Origin: an uncultured Chitinophaga sp.
Lineage (GTDB): Bacteria > Bacteroidota > Bacteroidia > Chitinophagales > Chitinophagaceae
Length of the DNA stretch: 64,000 nt
Assembly (NCBI RefSeq): GCF_937898475.1
Contig: NZ_CALEJS010000040.1
Span: 186,001-250,000, forward strand
Direction: 5' to 3'
The notes below the pieces were generated by a model. It made no database searches. It saw only the letters and a list, made by a program, of their open reading frames with translations, and was not told where the DNA came from. The position numbers and the translations under genes were made by a program. This document shows, piece after piece, positions 9,124 to 17,962 of the stretch. Every line of letters starts with the position of its first letter. Position 1 is the stretch's first letter.

Positions 9124-9867
9124 TTAGAGTAATATTGCCGACAATGCATAGTCCATGAATAATATCAGGATACAGCTGACCACTACGGCGGTGGTGCTGG
9201 CCTTACCTATTTCCAGTGCACCTCCCTGTACGTTATAACCGTAGTAGGCAGATACGCTGGATATGATGAATGCGAACGTATATGATTTGCTGAGAGCAAA
9301 GAATATGTTATACACTCTAAGCTCCTGGCGCAGGCCCAGCATAAACTCATCGTTGGAAATGATGCCAGCGGCTGTTCCCGCCAGCTTACCGCCATAAATA
9401 CCCAGGAAACCGGAGATGACCACCAGGCAGGGAATAGTGAGCAAAGCCCCCAGTATCTTAGGCAGCACAAGGTAGCCTTTGGTATTGATACCCATGATCT
9501 CCAAAGCATCTATCTGTTCTGAGATACGCATATTGCCGAGTTCTGAAGCTATCTTGGAACCTACCACACCTGCCAGTACAATGGAGGTTAGGGTGGGTGC
9601 AAATTCAAGTATGATGGTATCCCTCACTATCTGGGCGATGGTGGCTTTGGGGATGATTGGACTTACCAGCTGGTAGGACGTCTGAAGCGTAGTAACACCT
9701 CCCATGAACAGCGAGATGATAAACACGATCCCCAGTGAGCCGATGCCGATATCCACACTCTGCTGCATGAGCTGCTTCCAGTACATCCTGGGGTTCTCCG
9801 GCCTGGAGAACATGCCCTTCAGCATCAGCAAATAGGTACCAAAATGGTGAAAGAATTTAAATTCCAT
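9124..9867 (-). CDS. mlaE: ABC transporter permease, MlaE type
   Basis: Inner-membrane permease (247 aa) of the MlaE/Ttg2B family, partner of the ATPase encoded just downstream. Several hydrophobic segments are visible, with the family-typical central region around EFAPTLTSIVLAGVVGSKIASELGNM (about residues 91-116 overall) and EQIDALEIMG straight after it. Length matches the family. Upstream, 65 nt away, is the kinase-fold gene. The gap contains a short iterated GGCTAA/TAGCGGCTAA repeat. Confidence 0.93.
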   Translation of the reverse strand: MEFKFFHHFGTYLLMLKGMFSRPENPRMYWKQLMQQSVDIGIGSLGIVFIISLFMGGVTTLQTSYQLVSPIIPKATIAQIVRDTIILEFAPTLTSIVLAGVVGSKIASELGNMRISEQIDALEIMGINTKGYLVLPKILGALLTIPCLVVISGFLGIYGGKLAGTAAGIISNDEFMLGLRQELRVYNIFFALSKSYTFAFIISSVSAYYGYNVQGGALEIGKASTTAVVVSCILILFMDYALSAILL

Positions 9868-9898
9868 AGATGGTCAAAGATAGTAAATATAGTTGTCA

Positions 9899-9930
9899 GT
9901 CACTAACGGCTAAAGGCTAGCGGCTAAGCG
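9899..9930 (-). repeat. short intergenic word repeat (GCTAACGGCTAAAGG type)
   Basis: A run of near copies of GGCTAA/GCTAGCGGCTAA in the gap between the kinase-fold gene and mlaE. It is the smallest member of the GCTGTTAGC-type repeats also seen at 21697, 23455, 39674, 51482 and 54174. No gene is visible in it. Confidence 0.5.
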
Positions 9931-9932
9931 CT

Positions 9933-10964
9933 TTACTTCAGGCTTTTCACCAGTAAACGTTTCAGGCTTCTTTCTATGATTTCGCCCATGGTGCGGCATT
10001 TGGCAAATACAGGATCTTCATAGTACTGGGCCAGTTCACTGCCCAGCTGCTGCACCTTTTCAGGGAAGGATACATAGTCTGTCATGATCACATCACGGAG
10101 GTCTTTGATACGGTGCCGCTGCCCTTTGATACGGCGGGCAATCAGTGCCCTTTCTTCCTGCTGATACTGTTTTACAACTTCAGCATTCAGGTGTTTCATG
10201 GCCAGCTCTACAAACACGCGGTTCTCTTTAAAATACTGCGGCATATAAAGCGTACGCTTCCCTTCATAGAACTGCTGGTCAAAATCAATGGCGCGTATGC
10301 GGAACTGTACATCATCAAAATCCGGCGTGATATCGAACACGAAATTGTAAGACCGCATATCGCCCAGCAAACGTACAAAGCAACGCTCATTGAACTTTAC
10401 AAACTCCTTGGCTATACGTTTTGGATTAAAGCCGGGCCGGTGCATCCAGTGGAGGATGAACTGGTCTCCGGGCACACCGGCAATATGCTCTTCCACGAGG
10501 GTACTACCGTCTACCAGGAAGTTCATCCAGTAGGGCGAGAGGATATGTTCCAGCTCCAGGCCGTAAATACGGGAAGCATCTGCAATCTTAATATAGAAAT
10601 AATCGTAGACCTCGTTGTAGTTGTTGACGATCTTAATGCGAAAAGGATGTGAGTTCCCAAAAGTGCAGTAATCTATCCGCTCAATGTGCAGGTGTTCTTC
10701 TGCTGCCTGGTCGCCACCGGCCTTCAGGAAAGAGTAAATCCGTTTGAGGCCTGCGTGCAGCTGGCCGATCATGCTTTGCGGATAAAGCACGGTTTCCCAT
10801 AAAGTATCTTTCCCCTCTGCATCATATACCGGAATGCCGCCTTCAAAATAGCGCAGCTCCTCGTAAGACACCGGGAGATTCAATTCCCGCTCATACAGCT
10901 TCAGGTATTTTCTGAACGCCGGATTGAGCGGGAAGAATATTTTTTTACGGGAGATACTTTGCAT
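9933..10964 (-). CDS. orphan protein with protein-kinase-like motifs
   Basis: A 343-residue cytoplasmic protein, without signal peptide or membrane segment, that I do not recognise as a named family. Read against the kinase fold, motifs appear in the right order and spacing: YIKIAD with K126 (strand-3 lysine), an acidic helix at 137-139, a hinge-like VEEHIAGVPGDQF at 157-169, a catalytic-loop-like LGDMRSYNFVF with D202 and N207, and RIRAIDFDQ with D227 in the DFG position. The GD-x4-N form resembles aminoglycoside/choline-kinase and HipA-type enzymes rather than Ser/Thr kinases. The C-terminal 100 residues are charged and helical. It is 29 nt behind maeB and 65 nt before mlaE, so it is likely co-transcribed. 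Kinase activity is inference; substrate unknown. Confidence 0.75.
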   Translation of the reverse strand: MQSISRKKIFFPLNPAFRKYLKLYERELNLPVSYEELRYFEGGIPVYDAEGKDTLWETVLYPQSMIGQLHAGLKRIYSFLKAGGDQAAEEHLHIERIDYCTFGNSHPFRIKIVNNYNEVYDYFYIKIADASRIYGLELEHILSPYWMNFLVDGSTLVEEHIAGVPGDQFILHWMHRPGFNPKRIAKEFVKFNERCFVRLLGDMRSYNFVFDITPDFDDVQFRIRAIDFDQQFYEGKRTLYMPQYFKENRVFVELAMKHLNAEVVKQYQQEERALIARRIKGQRHRIKDLRDVIMTDYVSFPEKVQQLGSELAQYYEDPVFAKCRTMGEIIERSLKRLLVKSLK

Positions 10965-10993
10965 AACCGATATGCTATATGCTTATCCGCACA

Positions 10994-13309
10994 TTATTTT
11001 TTCTTTTTCTTTCCGTCGCCGGTGCTTACATCCTCGCGGCAGCATTTGTGCTGCGCATCTACCACGGCAATATTCACCATGTTAACGATCTGGCGTACGG
11101 TACTGCCCAGCTGCAATATGTGCACCGGCTTTTTCATACCCAGCAGAACGGGACCGATCGCGTCAAAACCAGCTACTTCCTGCAAAAGGTTATAGGCAAT
11201 ATTACCAGCGCTGAGGTTGGGGAAAATGAGGGTGTTCACTTCTTCTCCCACCAGTTCAGAGAAGGGATAGCTGTCTTTCAGTATCTCCTGGTTAAAGGCC
11301 ATGGCCGCCTGGATCTCGCCATCCACGATAAGGGTGGGATCCATTTTCTTTACCAGCTCGCGGGCCTTGCTCACCAGCTGGGCCTCCGGCGTAGGACTGG
11401 AGCCAAAATTGGAATAAGACACCATGGCTATACGCGGTACAATGTTGAACAGTCTTACCTCTTTGGCCACCATGATGGTGATCTCTGCCAGCTCTTCCGC
11501 GGTAGGATTGAAGTTCACGGTAGTATCTGCCAGGAACAGAGGTCCGCGTTTTGTATTGATGATATACATACCGGCCACCCGCTTGGCGCCTTCTTCCATG
11601 CCTATTACATGCAGGGCAGGACGTATGGTATCCGGGTATTTGCGGGTAAGGCCGGAGATCAGCGCGTCTGCCTCACCGGTTTCCACCATCATACAGCCAA
11701 AATAGTTACGCTCGCGCATGATCTTGCCGGCTTCATACTTGTTAAAGCCTTTACGCTGGCGCTTTCTGAAGAACAGGTCACCGAAGTAGTGCCGTTTTTC
11801 ATGCATTTCATCGCTTTTGGGATCGATGATAACGGTATCTTCCAGTTCAATGCCATTCTCTTCTGCCAGGCGGCGTATGCGGGCTTCATTACCCAGCAGG
11901 ATAGGAAAGGCGATGCTTTCCTCGCGTACCACCTGGGAAGCTTTCAGCACTTTCAGGCTGTCTGCTTCTGCAAATACCACCTTTCGCGGATCTTTACGGG
12001 CTTTGCTGCCAATAACGCGGAACAGCTGGTTATCCAGGCCCAGGCGATGATTCAGCTCATCGCGGTAGGCGTCCCAATCGATAATGGCCCTTTGCGCCAC
12101 CCCACTCTCCATGGCGGCCTTTGCTACGGCAGGGGCCACTTCAGATAAGAGGCGCGGATCCAGGGGTTTGGGAATGATATAATTCGGTCCGAAATAAAGG
12201 TTTCTTTCATTGTAGGCCAGGTTCACAATATCGGGTACAGATTCTTTGGCCAGGTCTGCCAGCGCGCGTACCGCCGCCAGTTTCATAGCTTCGTTGATCT
12301 GGGTGGCCCTTACGTCCAGTGCACCGCGGAAGATATACGGGAAACCCAATACGTTGTTTACCTGGTTGGGATGGTCTGAACGACCGGTAGCAAAGATGAT
12401 ATCCGGCCGCGCTTTAATAGCTACCTCATAAGGGATCTCCGGATCAGGATTGGCCATGGCAAAAACGATGGGATTCTTGGCCATGCTTTTCACCATCTCT
12501 GCGGTCACCACATTGCCTATGGAGAGACCGATGAATATATCCGCGCCTTTCATAGCGGCTGCCAGTTCCGTTACTTTGGAGCTAGTGGCAAACTGCATAT
12601 GCATTTCGGTGAGGTCTGTACGCTCTTTCGTGATCACCCCGTTCTTATCGAACATGATGAAGTTCTCGGGTCTGGCGCCCAGGGCTACATAAAGTTTTAC
12701 GCAGGCCATCGCTGCAGCGCCTGCGCCATTCACTACAAACTTTACTTTCTCTATCTTTTTCTTCACCAGCTCAAGCGCATTCAGCAGGGCCGCACCGGAT
12801 ATAATGGCGGTACCGTGCTGATCATCGTGCATGATGGGAATTTTCAGCTCTTTCTTCAGGCGTTCTTCAATGGCAAAGCACTCAGGGCTTTTGATGTCTT
12901 CCAGGTTGATACCCCCGAAAGTAGGCTCCAGGGCTTTTACCACCTTTACAAACTCATCTACGTCCCTACAATTCAGCTCAATATCAAATACGTCGATGTC
13001 TGCAAATATTTTGAATAATACCCCTTTCCCTTCCATTACGGGCTTACTGGCCTCAGGACCAATATCGCCCAGACCCAGCACGGCGGTACCGTTACTGATA
13101 ACGGCCACCAGGTTGCTTTTGGCAGTATATTTATAAACCTTCTCTACATCTTTGTGAATTTCCTTACAGGGCTCGGCTACTCCGGGAGAGTAGGCCAGCG
13201 ACAGATCCCACTGCGTTTTGGTGTTTTTCGTAGGAATGACTTCTATCTTCCCCGGTCTTCCCTGCGCATGGTAATCCAAGGCATCCTGCTTGTTCAATTT
13301 TTTCGCCAT
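10994..13309 (-). CDS. maeB: malic enzyme with C-terminal phosphotransacetylase-like domain
   Basis: MaeB decarboxylates malate to pyruvate, usually with NADP, feeding gluconeogenic or NADPH needs. The first ~425 residues are the malic enzyme: TQWDLSLAYSPGVAEPC near the N-terminus, HDDQHGTA, and the cofactor-binding stretch VVNGAGAAAMAC. The rest, from about residue 430, is a phosphate acetyltransferase-like domain (RKVVFAEAD..., FNPTAEELAEI) that in the family is regulatory rather than catalytic. The start at 13309 (MAKKLNKQD) is preferred; an in-frame ATG 13 codons upstream would add a hydrophobic tail not seen in this cytoplasmic family. The C-terminus ends in a run of lysines. It heads the run towards the kinase-fold gene and mlaE/mlaF. 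Confidence 0.95.
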   Translation of the reverse strand: MAKKLNKQDALDYHAQGRPGKIEVIPTKNTKTQWDLSLAYSPGVAEPCKEIHKDVEKVYKYTAKSNLVAVISNGTAVLGLGDIGPEASKPVMEGKGVLFKIFADIDVFDIELNCRDVDEFVKVVKALEPTFGGINLEDIKSPECFAIEERLKKELKIPIMHDDQHGTAIISGAALLNALELVKKKIEKVKFVVNGAGAAAMACVKLYVALGARPENFIMFDKNGVITKERTDLTEMHMQFATSSKVTELAAAMKGADIFIGLSIGNVVTAEMVKSMAKNPIVFAMANPDPEIPYEVAIKARPDIIFATGRSDHPNQVNNVLGFPYIFRGALDVRATQINEAMKLAAVRALADLAKESVPDIVNLAYNERNLYFGPNYIIPKPLDPRLLSEVAPAVAKAAMESGVAQRAIIDWDAYRDELNHRLGLDNQLFRVIGSKARKDPRKVVFAEADSLKVLKASQVVREESIAFPILLGNEARIRRLAEENGIELEDTVIIDPKSDEMHEKRHYFGDLFFRKRQRKGFNKYEAGKIMRERNYFGCMMVETGEADALISGLTRKYPDTIRPALHVIGMEEGAKRVAGMYIINTKRGPLFLADTTVNFNPTAEELAEITIMVAKEVRLFNIVPRIAMVSYSNFGSSPTPEAQLVSKARELVKKMDPTLIVDGEIQAAMAFNQEILKDSYPFSELVGEEVNTLIFPNLSAGNIAYNLLQEVAGFDAIGPVLLGMKKPVHILQLGSTVRQIVNMVNIAVVDAQHKCCREDVSTGDGKKKKK

Positions 13310-13390
13310 AAAGTAAATATAAAAGACAATTGGGGCTGCAATATACAAAGTATTGCAGGAACGGTCACTAGCACGAAAGAGGCAGGTATA

Positions 13391-13421
13391 GTTAGCATAC
13401 TGTTAAAATTGCTTACATTTA
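13391..13421 (+). promoter_or_regulatory. probable promoter of the DUF4293 gene
   Basis: TTA, 19 nt, then TACATTTA at 13414-13421, matching TAnnTTTG at seven of eight positions with correct spacing. It lies 25 nt before the ATG. Confidence 0.4.
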
Positions 13422-13446
13422 CGGCGGTTAAACATTCGCGAATATC

Positions 13447-13887
13447 ATGATACAACGTATTCAGAGCCTTTACCTGCTATTGGCGGCCGCAGCCGGAACC
13501 GCTACCTGGTTTCTCAATCTATGGAAAGCCAAACTAAGCAATAGTACTGAAAGCTATTTCAATGCCCAGTCCAGCTACCTGGTATTTGTTGTATATATGA
13601 TCATCGTACTGCTGGCCCTAATCTGTATTTTTCTCTACAAGAACCGTAAGCTGCAGTTCAGACTTACTGTTGTTAATATACTGCTGTCTGTTGGCGCCAT
13701 TACTTTACAGTATTTCAAAGTGCAGGATCATGCCAATGCACTGGTGGCTTCCGGTGTAAGCATCATATCCGCCACTTACCTGCCCGGCGCCTTTTTACCG
13801 GTGCTGATCCTCATCTTCCTTTACCTCGCCGCCCGCGGCATTTATAAAGATGAGAAGCTGATCAAATCACTTGACAGGCTTCGCTGA
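13447..13887 (+). CDS. DUF4293 four-helix membrane protein
   Basis: A 146-residue integral membrane protein of a family found across Bacteroidota and of unknown function. The N-terminal MIQRIQSLYLLLAA and the C-terminal IYKDEKLIKSLDRLR are the family hallmarks. Four hydrophobic segments are visible at about residues 5-25, 44-64, 72-90 and 108-128. It is transcribed alone, divergently from maeB and convergently with uvrA. Confidence 0.88.
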   Translation: MIQRIQSLYLLLAAAAGTATWFLNLWKAKLSNSTESYFNAQSSYLVFVVYMIIVLLALICIFLYKNRKLQFRLTVVNILLSVGAITLQYFKVQDHANALVASGVSIISATYLPGAFLPVLILIFLYLAARGIYKDEKLIKSLDRLR

Positions 13888-13892
13888 GACAG

Positions 13893-13967
13893 TTAATAAT
13901 TAAGAATTAATAATTCTGGGGCTAGTGTCCAGCGCAGATCACAGGCCCTGTGATTCTTAATTATTAA
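13893..13967. terminator. AT-rich inverted repeat between convergent genes
   Basis: Perfect 15-bp arms (13893-13907 and 13953-13967) enclose 45 nt that contain a second hairpin, ATCACAGG-c-CCTGTGAT (13938-13954). It separates the ends of the DUF4293 gene and uvrA, so a bidirectional terminator role is likely, though there is no clean T tract. Confidence 0.5.
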
Positions 13968-13975
13968 TTCGATTG

Positions 13976-16792
13976 TCACAGAAACTTACCCGTGTAGCTG
14001 TCCTTTACCTTTTTGAGGCCGGTGGGTACGCCGGTATAGAGTAGCTGACCGCCGCCGGCGCCACCTTCAGGGCCCAGGTCTATTACCCAGTCTGCACTGC
14101 GGATCACGTCGAGGTTGTGTTCGATCACCAGTACGGTGTGCCCCTGGTCTATCAGTGCGTTGAAGGAAGCCAGTAATTTCTTGATATCATGAAAATGCAA
14201 ACCGGTGGTAGGTTCGTCGAAGATAAAGAGAATATGACCCTGTGCGCGGCCTTTGCCCAGGAACGATGCCAGCTTAACACGCTGCGCCTCGCCACCGCTC
14301 AGGGTATCGCTGCTCTGGCCCAGCTTTACGTAGCCAAGGCCTACATCGCTTAACGGGCGGATCTTATTGCAGACATCCTTTTCATCCTTGAAGAATTCGA
14401 GTGCTTCATCTACGCCCATTTCCAGCACATCATAAATGTTCTTTCCTTTGTAGGTCACTTCCAGCACTTCTTCCTTAAAGCGTTTACCGCCGCAGCTTTC
14501 GCAGGTAAGATGCACGTCTGCCAGGAACTGCATTTCAACGATCACTTCTCCTTCACCTTTGCAGGCATCACAACGGCCACCGTCTACGTTAAAAGAAAAA
14601 TGTTTGGGCAGGAAACCGCGCATCTTGCTCAGCGGTTGCTTGGCAAACAGATCGCGGATCTCGTCATACGCCTTAATGTAGGTAACGGGGTTGGAACGGG
14701 ATGATTTACCGATGGGATTCTGGTCTACCATCTCCACCTGGGTAATGTCGTCTAATGCGCCTTTGAGGGCCCGGTGCTGTCCTACCCGCTCTGCAAACTC
14801 ACCTTTCAGCTTCATGAGCGCAGGATAGAGTATCTGCTTTACCAGCGTGGTTTTGCCGGAGCCGCTAACACCACTTACAACGGTAAGCACCTGCAGCGGA
14901 AAATCAACATCAATGTTCTTCAGGTTGTGCTGACGTGCGCCTTCTACGGTAATGGCCTTTTTCCATTTACGTACATGCGTGGGCGGTTCTATGGTCATTT
15001 GCCCGCTGAGGTATTTGCCGGTAAGGCTTTTACCGTCTTTCAGTATCTGCTGGTAATTACCGGCGAAGATCACTTCACCGCCCAGGTGACTGGCCAGGGG
15101 GCCCATATCTATGATGTAGTCTGCTTCCTGCATCACCTGCTCATCGTGCTCCACGATCACTACGGTGTTGCCCAGGTTACGCAGCTCTTTGAGCACACCT
15201 ATCAGGCGGTGCGTATCACGGGCGTGCAGGCCGATGCTCGGCTCATCCAGAATATAGAGGGAATTGGTCAGGTTACTGCCCAGGGAACGGGTCAGCTGTA
15301 TACGCTGGCTTTCGCCACCACTGAGGGTATTAGCCACACGGTTCATGGTAAGATATCCCAGGCCTACATCCAGCAGGGTTTTGATGCGGTGGTGCACCTC
15401 TATGAGGATACGCCTGGCCACCTGCTGGTCAAACTCGCTGAGTTGCAAATCATCAAACCATTGTTTCAGATCTGTTACCGGCATGTCTACCAGGTCTGCA
15501 ATGCTCTTACCGCCTATCTTGATATAGAGTGCTTCCTTACGCAGCCTTCCACCATTACATTCCGGGCATACGGTACGACCGCGATAGCGGGCCTGCAATA
15601 CGCGGTACTGCACCTTGTACAGGTTCTGTTCTACCATTTTGAAGAACTCATCGATACCGTAGAACTGGTCGTTACCTGTCCACAACAACTTATATTGTTC
15701 GTCTGTCAGATCGGCTATTGGCTTGTGTACGGGGAAGTTGATCCTGCGGGAAGCCTTTATCAGCTGTTCCTTGTATTCTCCCATTTTTTCGCCGCGCCAG
15801 GGAGCGATGGCGTTTTCGTATACACTCAGCCGTTTGTCCGGGATCACCAGGTCGGGATCAATGCCCAGCACCTGGCCAAAACCTTCGCACACAGGGCATG
15901 CGCCGTAAGGGTTGTTGAAAGAGAAGAGGTTGGGCACCGGCTCTTCAAACTGCAGGCCGTCCAGCTCAAAACGGCTGGAGAAATGCTGCTGACGGTTGCC
16001 ATCCACTTCCACCAGGCAATCGCCTTCGCTTTCGTAAAAGGCAGTTTGCACACTGTCTGCAATACGGTGCTTATCATCTTCTTCAAACGCTTTCACTACT
16101 ACGCGGTCTATTAGCACGTAAGCATCCCCGGGCATTGCCGGCTTCTTCTGCTCCAGCAGCTCTTCAATACGCTGCAGCTGGTTGCCTGCTGCGCTGGTGA
16201 AGTACAGTCGGGAAAAGCCTTTCTGCATGAGGATGTTCAACTCCTCCTTTATATCGCGTTTGGCGTGACGGCGGAATGGTACAAGTATCTGCACTTTGGC
16301 GCCCACCGGCAGGCGGCTGATAAAGTCCACCACATCGCTCACCTCATGTTTCTTTACCAGCTGACCGGAAATGGGAGAATAGGTTTTCCCGATCCTTGCA
16401 AAGAGCAGGCGCAGGTAGTCGTATACCTCTGTCATAGACCCCACAGTAGACCGGGGCGTACGGGTGATCACCTTTTGTTCTATGGCTATTGCCGGGCAAA
16501 TGCCTTTAATGTAGTCCACATCGGGCTTGTTCATACGCATCAGGAACTGGCGGGCGTAGGCGCTGAGGCTTTCTGCATAACGCCGTTGTCCTTCGGCATA
16601 GAGGGTATCCATTGTCAGGGAAGACTTGCCGGAGCCTGAGACCCCGGTCACCACCACCAATTTGCTGCGAGGGATGGCTACGCTTACGTTTTTCAGATTG
16701 TGTACCCTTGCACCCTTTATAAAGATATGATCCTGCGCGCTAACTGACTGATCATCAATTACTGCTTCCGTTTTCTTAGTTTTTGTTGCCAT
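13976..16792 (-). CDS. uvrA: excinuclease ABC subunit A
   Basis: UvrA (938 aa) is the damage-recognition ATPase of nucleotide excision repair. Two ABC modules are present: Walker A GVSGSGKSSL near residue 50 and GVSGSGKTTL near 640, with signatures TLSGGESQRIQL and TLSGGEAQRVKL. Zinc-binding cysteine pairs appear at CPVC and CPEC in the first half and CDAC/CESC in the second. Length is normal. It stands alone; a 450-bp non-coding region separates it from the divergent sigma factor gene. Confidence 0.98.
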   Translation of the reverse strand: MATKTKKTEAVIDDQSVSAQDHIFIKGARVHNLKNVSVAIPRSKLVVVTGVSGSGKSSLTMDTLYAEGQRRYAESLSAYARQFLMRMNKPDVDYIKGICPAIAIEQKVITRTPRSTVGSMTEVYDYLRLLFARIGKTYSPISGQLVKKHEVSDVVDFISRLPVGAKVQILVPFRRHAKRDIKEELNILMQKGFSRLYFTSAAGNQLQRIEELLEQKKPAMPGDAYVLIDRVVVKAFEEDDKHRIADSVQTAFYESEGDCLVEVDGNRQQHFSSRFELDGLQFEEPVPNLFSFNNPYGACPVCEGFGQVLGIDPDLVIPDKRLSVYENAIAPWRGEKMGEYKEQLIKASRRINFPVHKPIADLTDEQYKLLWTGNDQFYGIDEFFKMVEQNLYKVQYRVLQARYRGRTVCPECNGGRLRKEALYIKIGGKSIADLVDMPVTDLKQWFDDLQLSEFDQQVARRILIEVHHRIKTLLDVGLGYLTMNRVANTLSGGESQRIQLTRSLGSNLTNSLYILDEPSIGLHARDTHRLIGVLKELRNLGNTVVIVEHDEQVMQEADYIIDMGPLASHLGGEVIFAGNYQQILKDGKSLTGKYLSGQMTIEPPTHVRKWKKAITVEGARQHNLKNIDVDFPLQVLTVVSGVSGSGKTTLVKQILYPALMKLKGEFAERVGQHRALKGALDDITQVEMVDQNPIGKSSRSNPVTYIKAYDEIRDLFAKQPLSKMRGFLPKHFSFNVDGGRCDACKGEGEVIVEMQFLADVHLTCESCGGKRFKEEVLEVTYKGKNIYDVLEMGVDEALEFFKDEKDVCNKIRPLSDVGLGYVKLGQSSDTLSGGEAQRVKLASFLGKGRAQGHILFIFDEPTTGLHFHDIKKLLASFNALIDQGHTVLVIEHNLDVIRSADWVIDLGPEGGAGGGQLLYTGVPTGLKKVKDSYTGKFL

Positions 16793-17245
16793 GGTTATTG
16801 CTTCGAAGTCCGCGGCCGGTAGTCCATTATCAGTACCCTGGACTATTGGCCATGGACTGATAAAAGTACGCCATTAAATCCAAAAATCAGCTCCCCGGCA
16901 GGGCGCATGCGTTCATGCTGACACGTAAAGTCCATAAATTGTTAGCACCCCTAATATCTTAGGAAAAAAATATACCTATTGATACTGTTGAAGTTATCGT
17001 TAAAAACCACGTATACGCTTCCCCAGACGGGGTTTTCCGTGTCAATTTTAGGTTACAGGATGTTGTTTATTTAAACTATTCGCCTATATTTGCAATAGAC
17101 GTGAACTATACCTTGGAATTGGCGCTGCTATTGGACAATATCGAACTTTAACCAAAAAAACATCAATTTATAGCATAAACTCTACTTAACTAAACAACCT
17201 ACAGACTGTTAAGTCCGTATTATTTACTAACCCGACTATTAGTAG
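16793..17245. other. 450-bp non-coding region between uvrA and sigma gene
   Basis: The only gap over 300 bp. I see no credible gene. Near uvrA (16821-16858) is a member of the AGTCCA...TGGACT repeats, which recur at 19222, 44450 and 57001. A small hairpin with CCCC/GGGG arms lies at about 17019-17035. The consensus promoter at 17063-17092 drives the sigma factor with an untranslated leader of about 145 nt. Confidence 0.6.
17063..17092 (+). promoter_or_regulatory. consensus promoter of the sigma factor gene
   Basis: TTG (17063-17065), exactly 19 nt, then TATATTTG (17085-17092): a full match to the Bacteroidota housekeeping promoter. Transcription should begin a few bases after 17095. Confidence 0.7.
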
Positions 17246-17833
17246 ATGTTTATGCAGATAACGTATAAATTAAGTGACGAGCAACTGATCACCCTCTTCA
17301 AGAAGGGTCATACTTCAGCATTGGAGGAGCTTGTACACCGGCATAAGGACAAACTGTTCACTTCTATCGTATTACTCGTAAAGGATCCCTTCCTGGCAGA
17401 AGACATTTTTCAGGATACATTCATTAAAATCATTGATACCATCCGCGCCGAACGGTATACGGAGAAGGGAAAATTCCTGCCCTGGGCCATGCGTATAGCT
17501 CATAACCTCTGTGTCGATCATTTCCGGAAGATCAAGCGGACACCTGTTATCAAGACCAGCGATGATAAAGACATTTTTAACATGCTGGGGTTCAGCGACT
17601 GCTGCGCCGAGGATATGATGATTACACGCCAGAGTCACGATCGCGTTCGTAAAATGCTGGACATGCTGCCGGAGGAGCAGCGGGAAGTAATTATCCTGCG
17701 ACATTATGCAGAACTGAGTTTTAAAGAAATTGCAGACCTCACGCAAGTGAGTATCAATACCGCATTAGGCCGTATGAGATATGGCTTAATCAATCTCCGG
17801 AAGATGATGACGGAGAAGCAGATTTGTTTGTGA
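17246..17833 (+). CDS. RNA polymerase sigma-70 family factor (ECF-like)
   Basis: A 195-residue sigma factor with only regions 2 and 4. Region 2 is seen in LAEDIFQDTFIKIID (core binding) followed by WAMRIAHNLCVDHFRK (-10 recognition). Region 4 is LPEEQREVIILRHYAELSFKEIADLTQVS, the -35-binding helix-turn-helix. Between them is a 40-residue linker with a KRTPVIKTSDDKD stretch. No anti-sigma gene is adjacent, and the gene has a housekeeping-type promoter and a long leader, so it may be regulated differently from anti-sigma-paired factors. ATG codons at 17246 and 17252 are both possible starts. A strong terminator follows. Confidence 0.92.
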   Translation: MFMQITYKLSDEQLITLFKKGHTSALEELVHRHKDKLFTSIVLLVKDPFLAEDIFQDTFIKIIDTIRAERYTEKGKFLPWAMRIAHNLCVDHFRKIKRTPVIKTSDDKDIFNMLGFSDCCAEDMMITRQSHDRVRKMLDMLPEEQREVIILRHYAELSFKEIADLTQVSINTALGRMRYGLINLRKMMTEKQICL

Positions 17834-17855
17834 TCCCTTTTTTGCTTGCCATCAA

Positions 17856-17890
17856 CGGGCGGCCGGATGTACCGACCGCTCGTTTTTTTT
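17856..17890 (+). terminator. terminator of the sigma factor gene
   Basis: A GC-rich hairpin (17856-17882, GGGCGGcCGG against CCGaCCGCTC) is followed by eight T (17883-17890). Confidence 0.8.
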
Positions 17891-17962
17891 AGCTGTGGAC
17901 TGTTAGCATTTAGCTGCTGGCTTAAAGCAGCGCTTACCCGGCTAACCACTAAGTACCAAAAG
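17891..17962. repeat. iterated TTAGC-type repeat
   Basis: Between the terminator and the thiolase stop codon lies a run of near copies of TGTTAGCATTTAGCTGCTGGCT and, inverted, GCTAACC...AGCTAAAAGCTT. It belongs to the GCTGTTAGC repeat class of this window and extends into the last codons of the thiolase. Confidence 0.5.

Noticed and set aside
10979..12148. 389-codon plus-strand open frame opposite maeB
   Set aside because: Antisense shadow of a conserved enzyme; composition is His/Tyr/Phe-rich noise.
14774..16114. 446-codon plus-strand open frame opposite uvrA
   Set aside because: Antisense shadow; no domain, and uvrA spans it fully.
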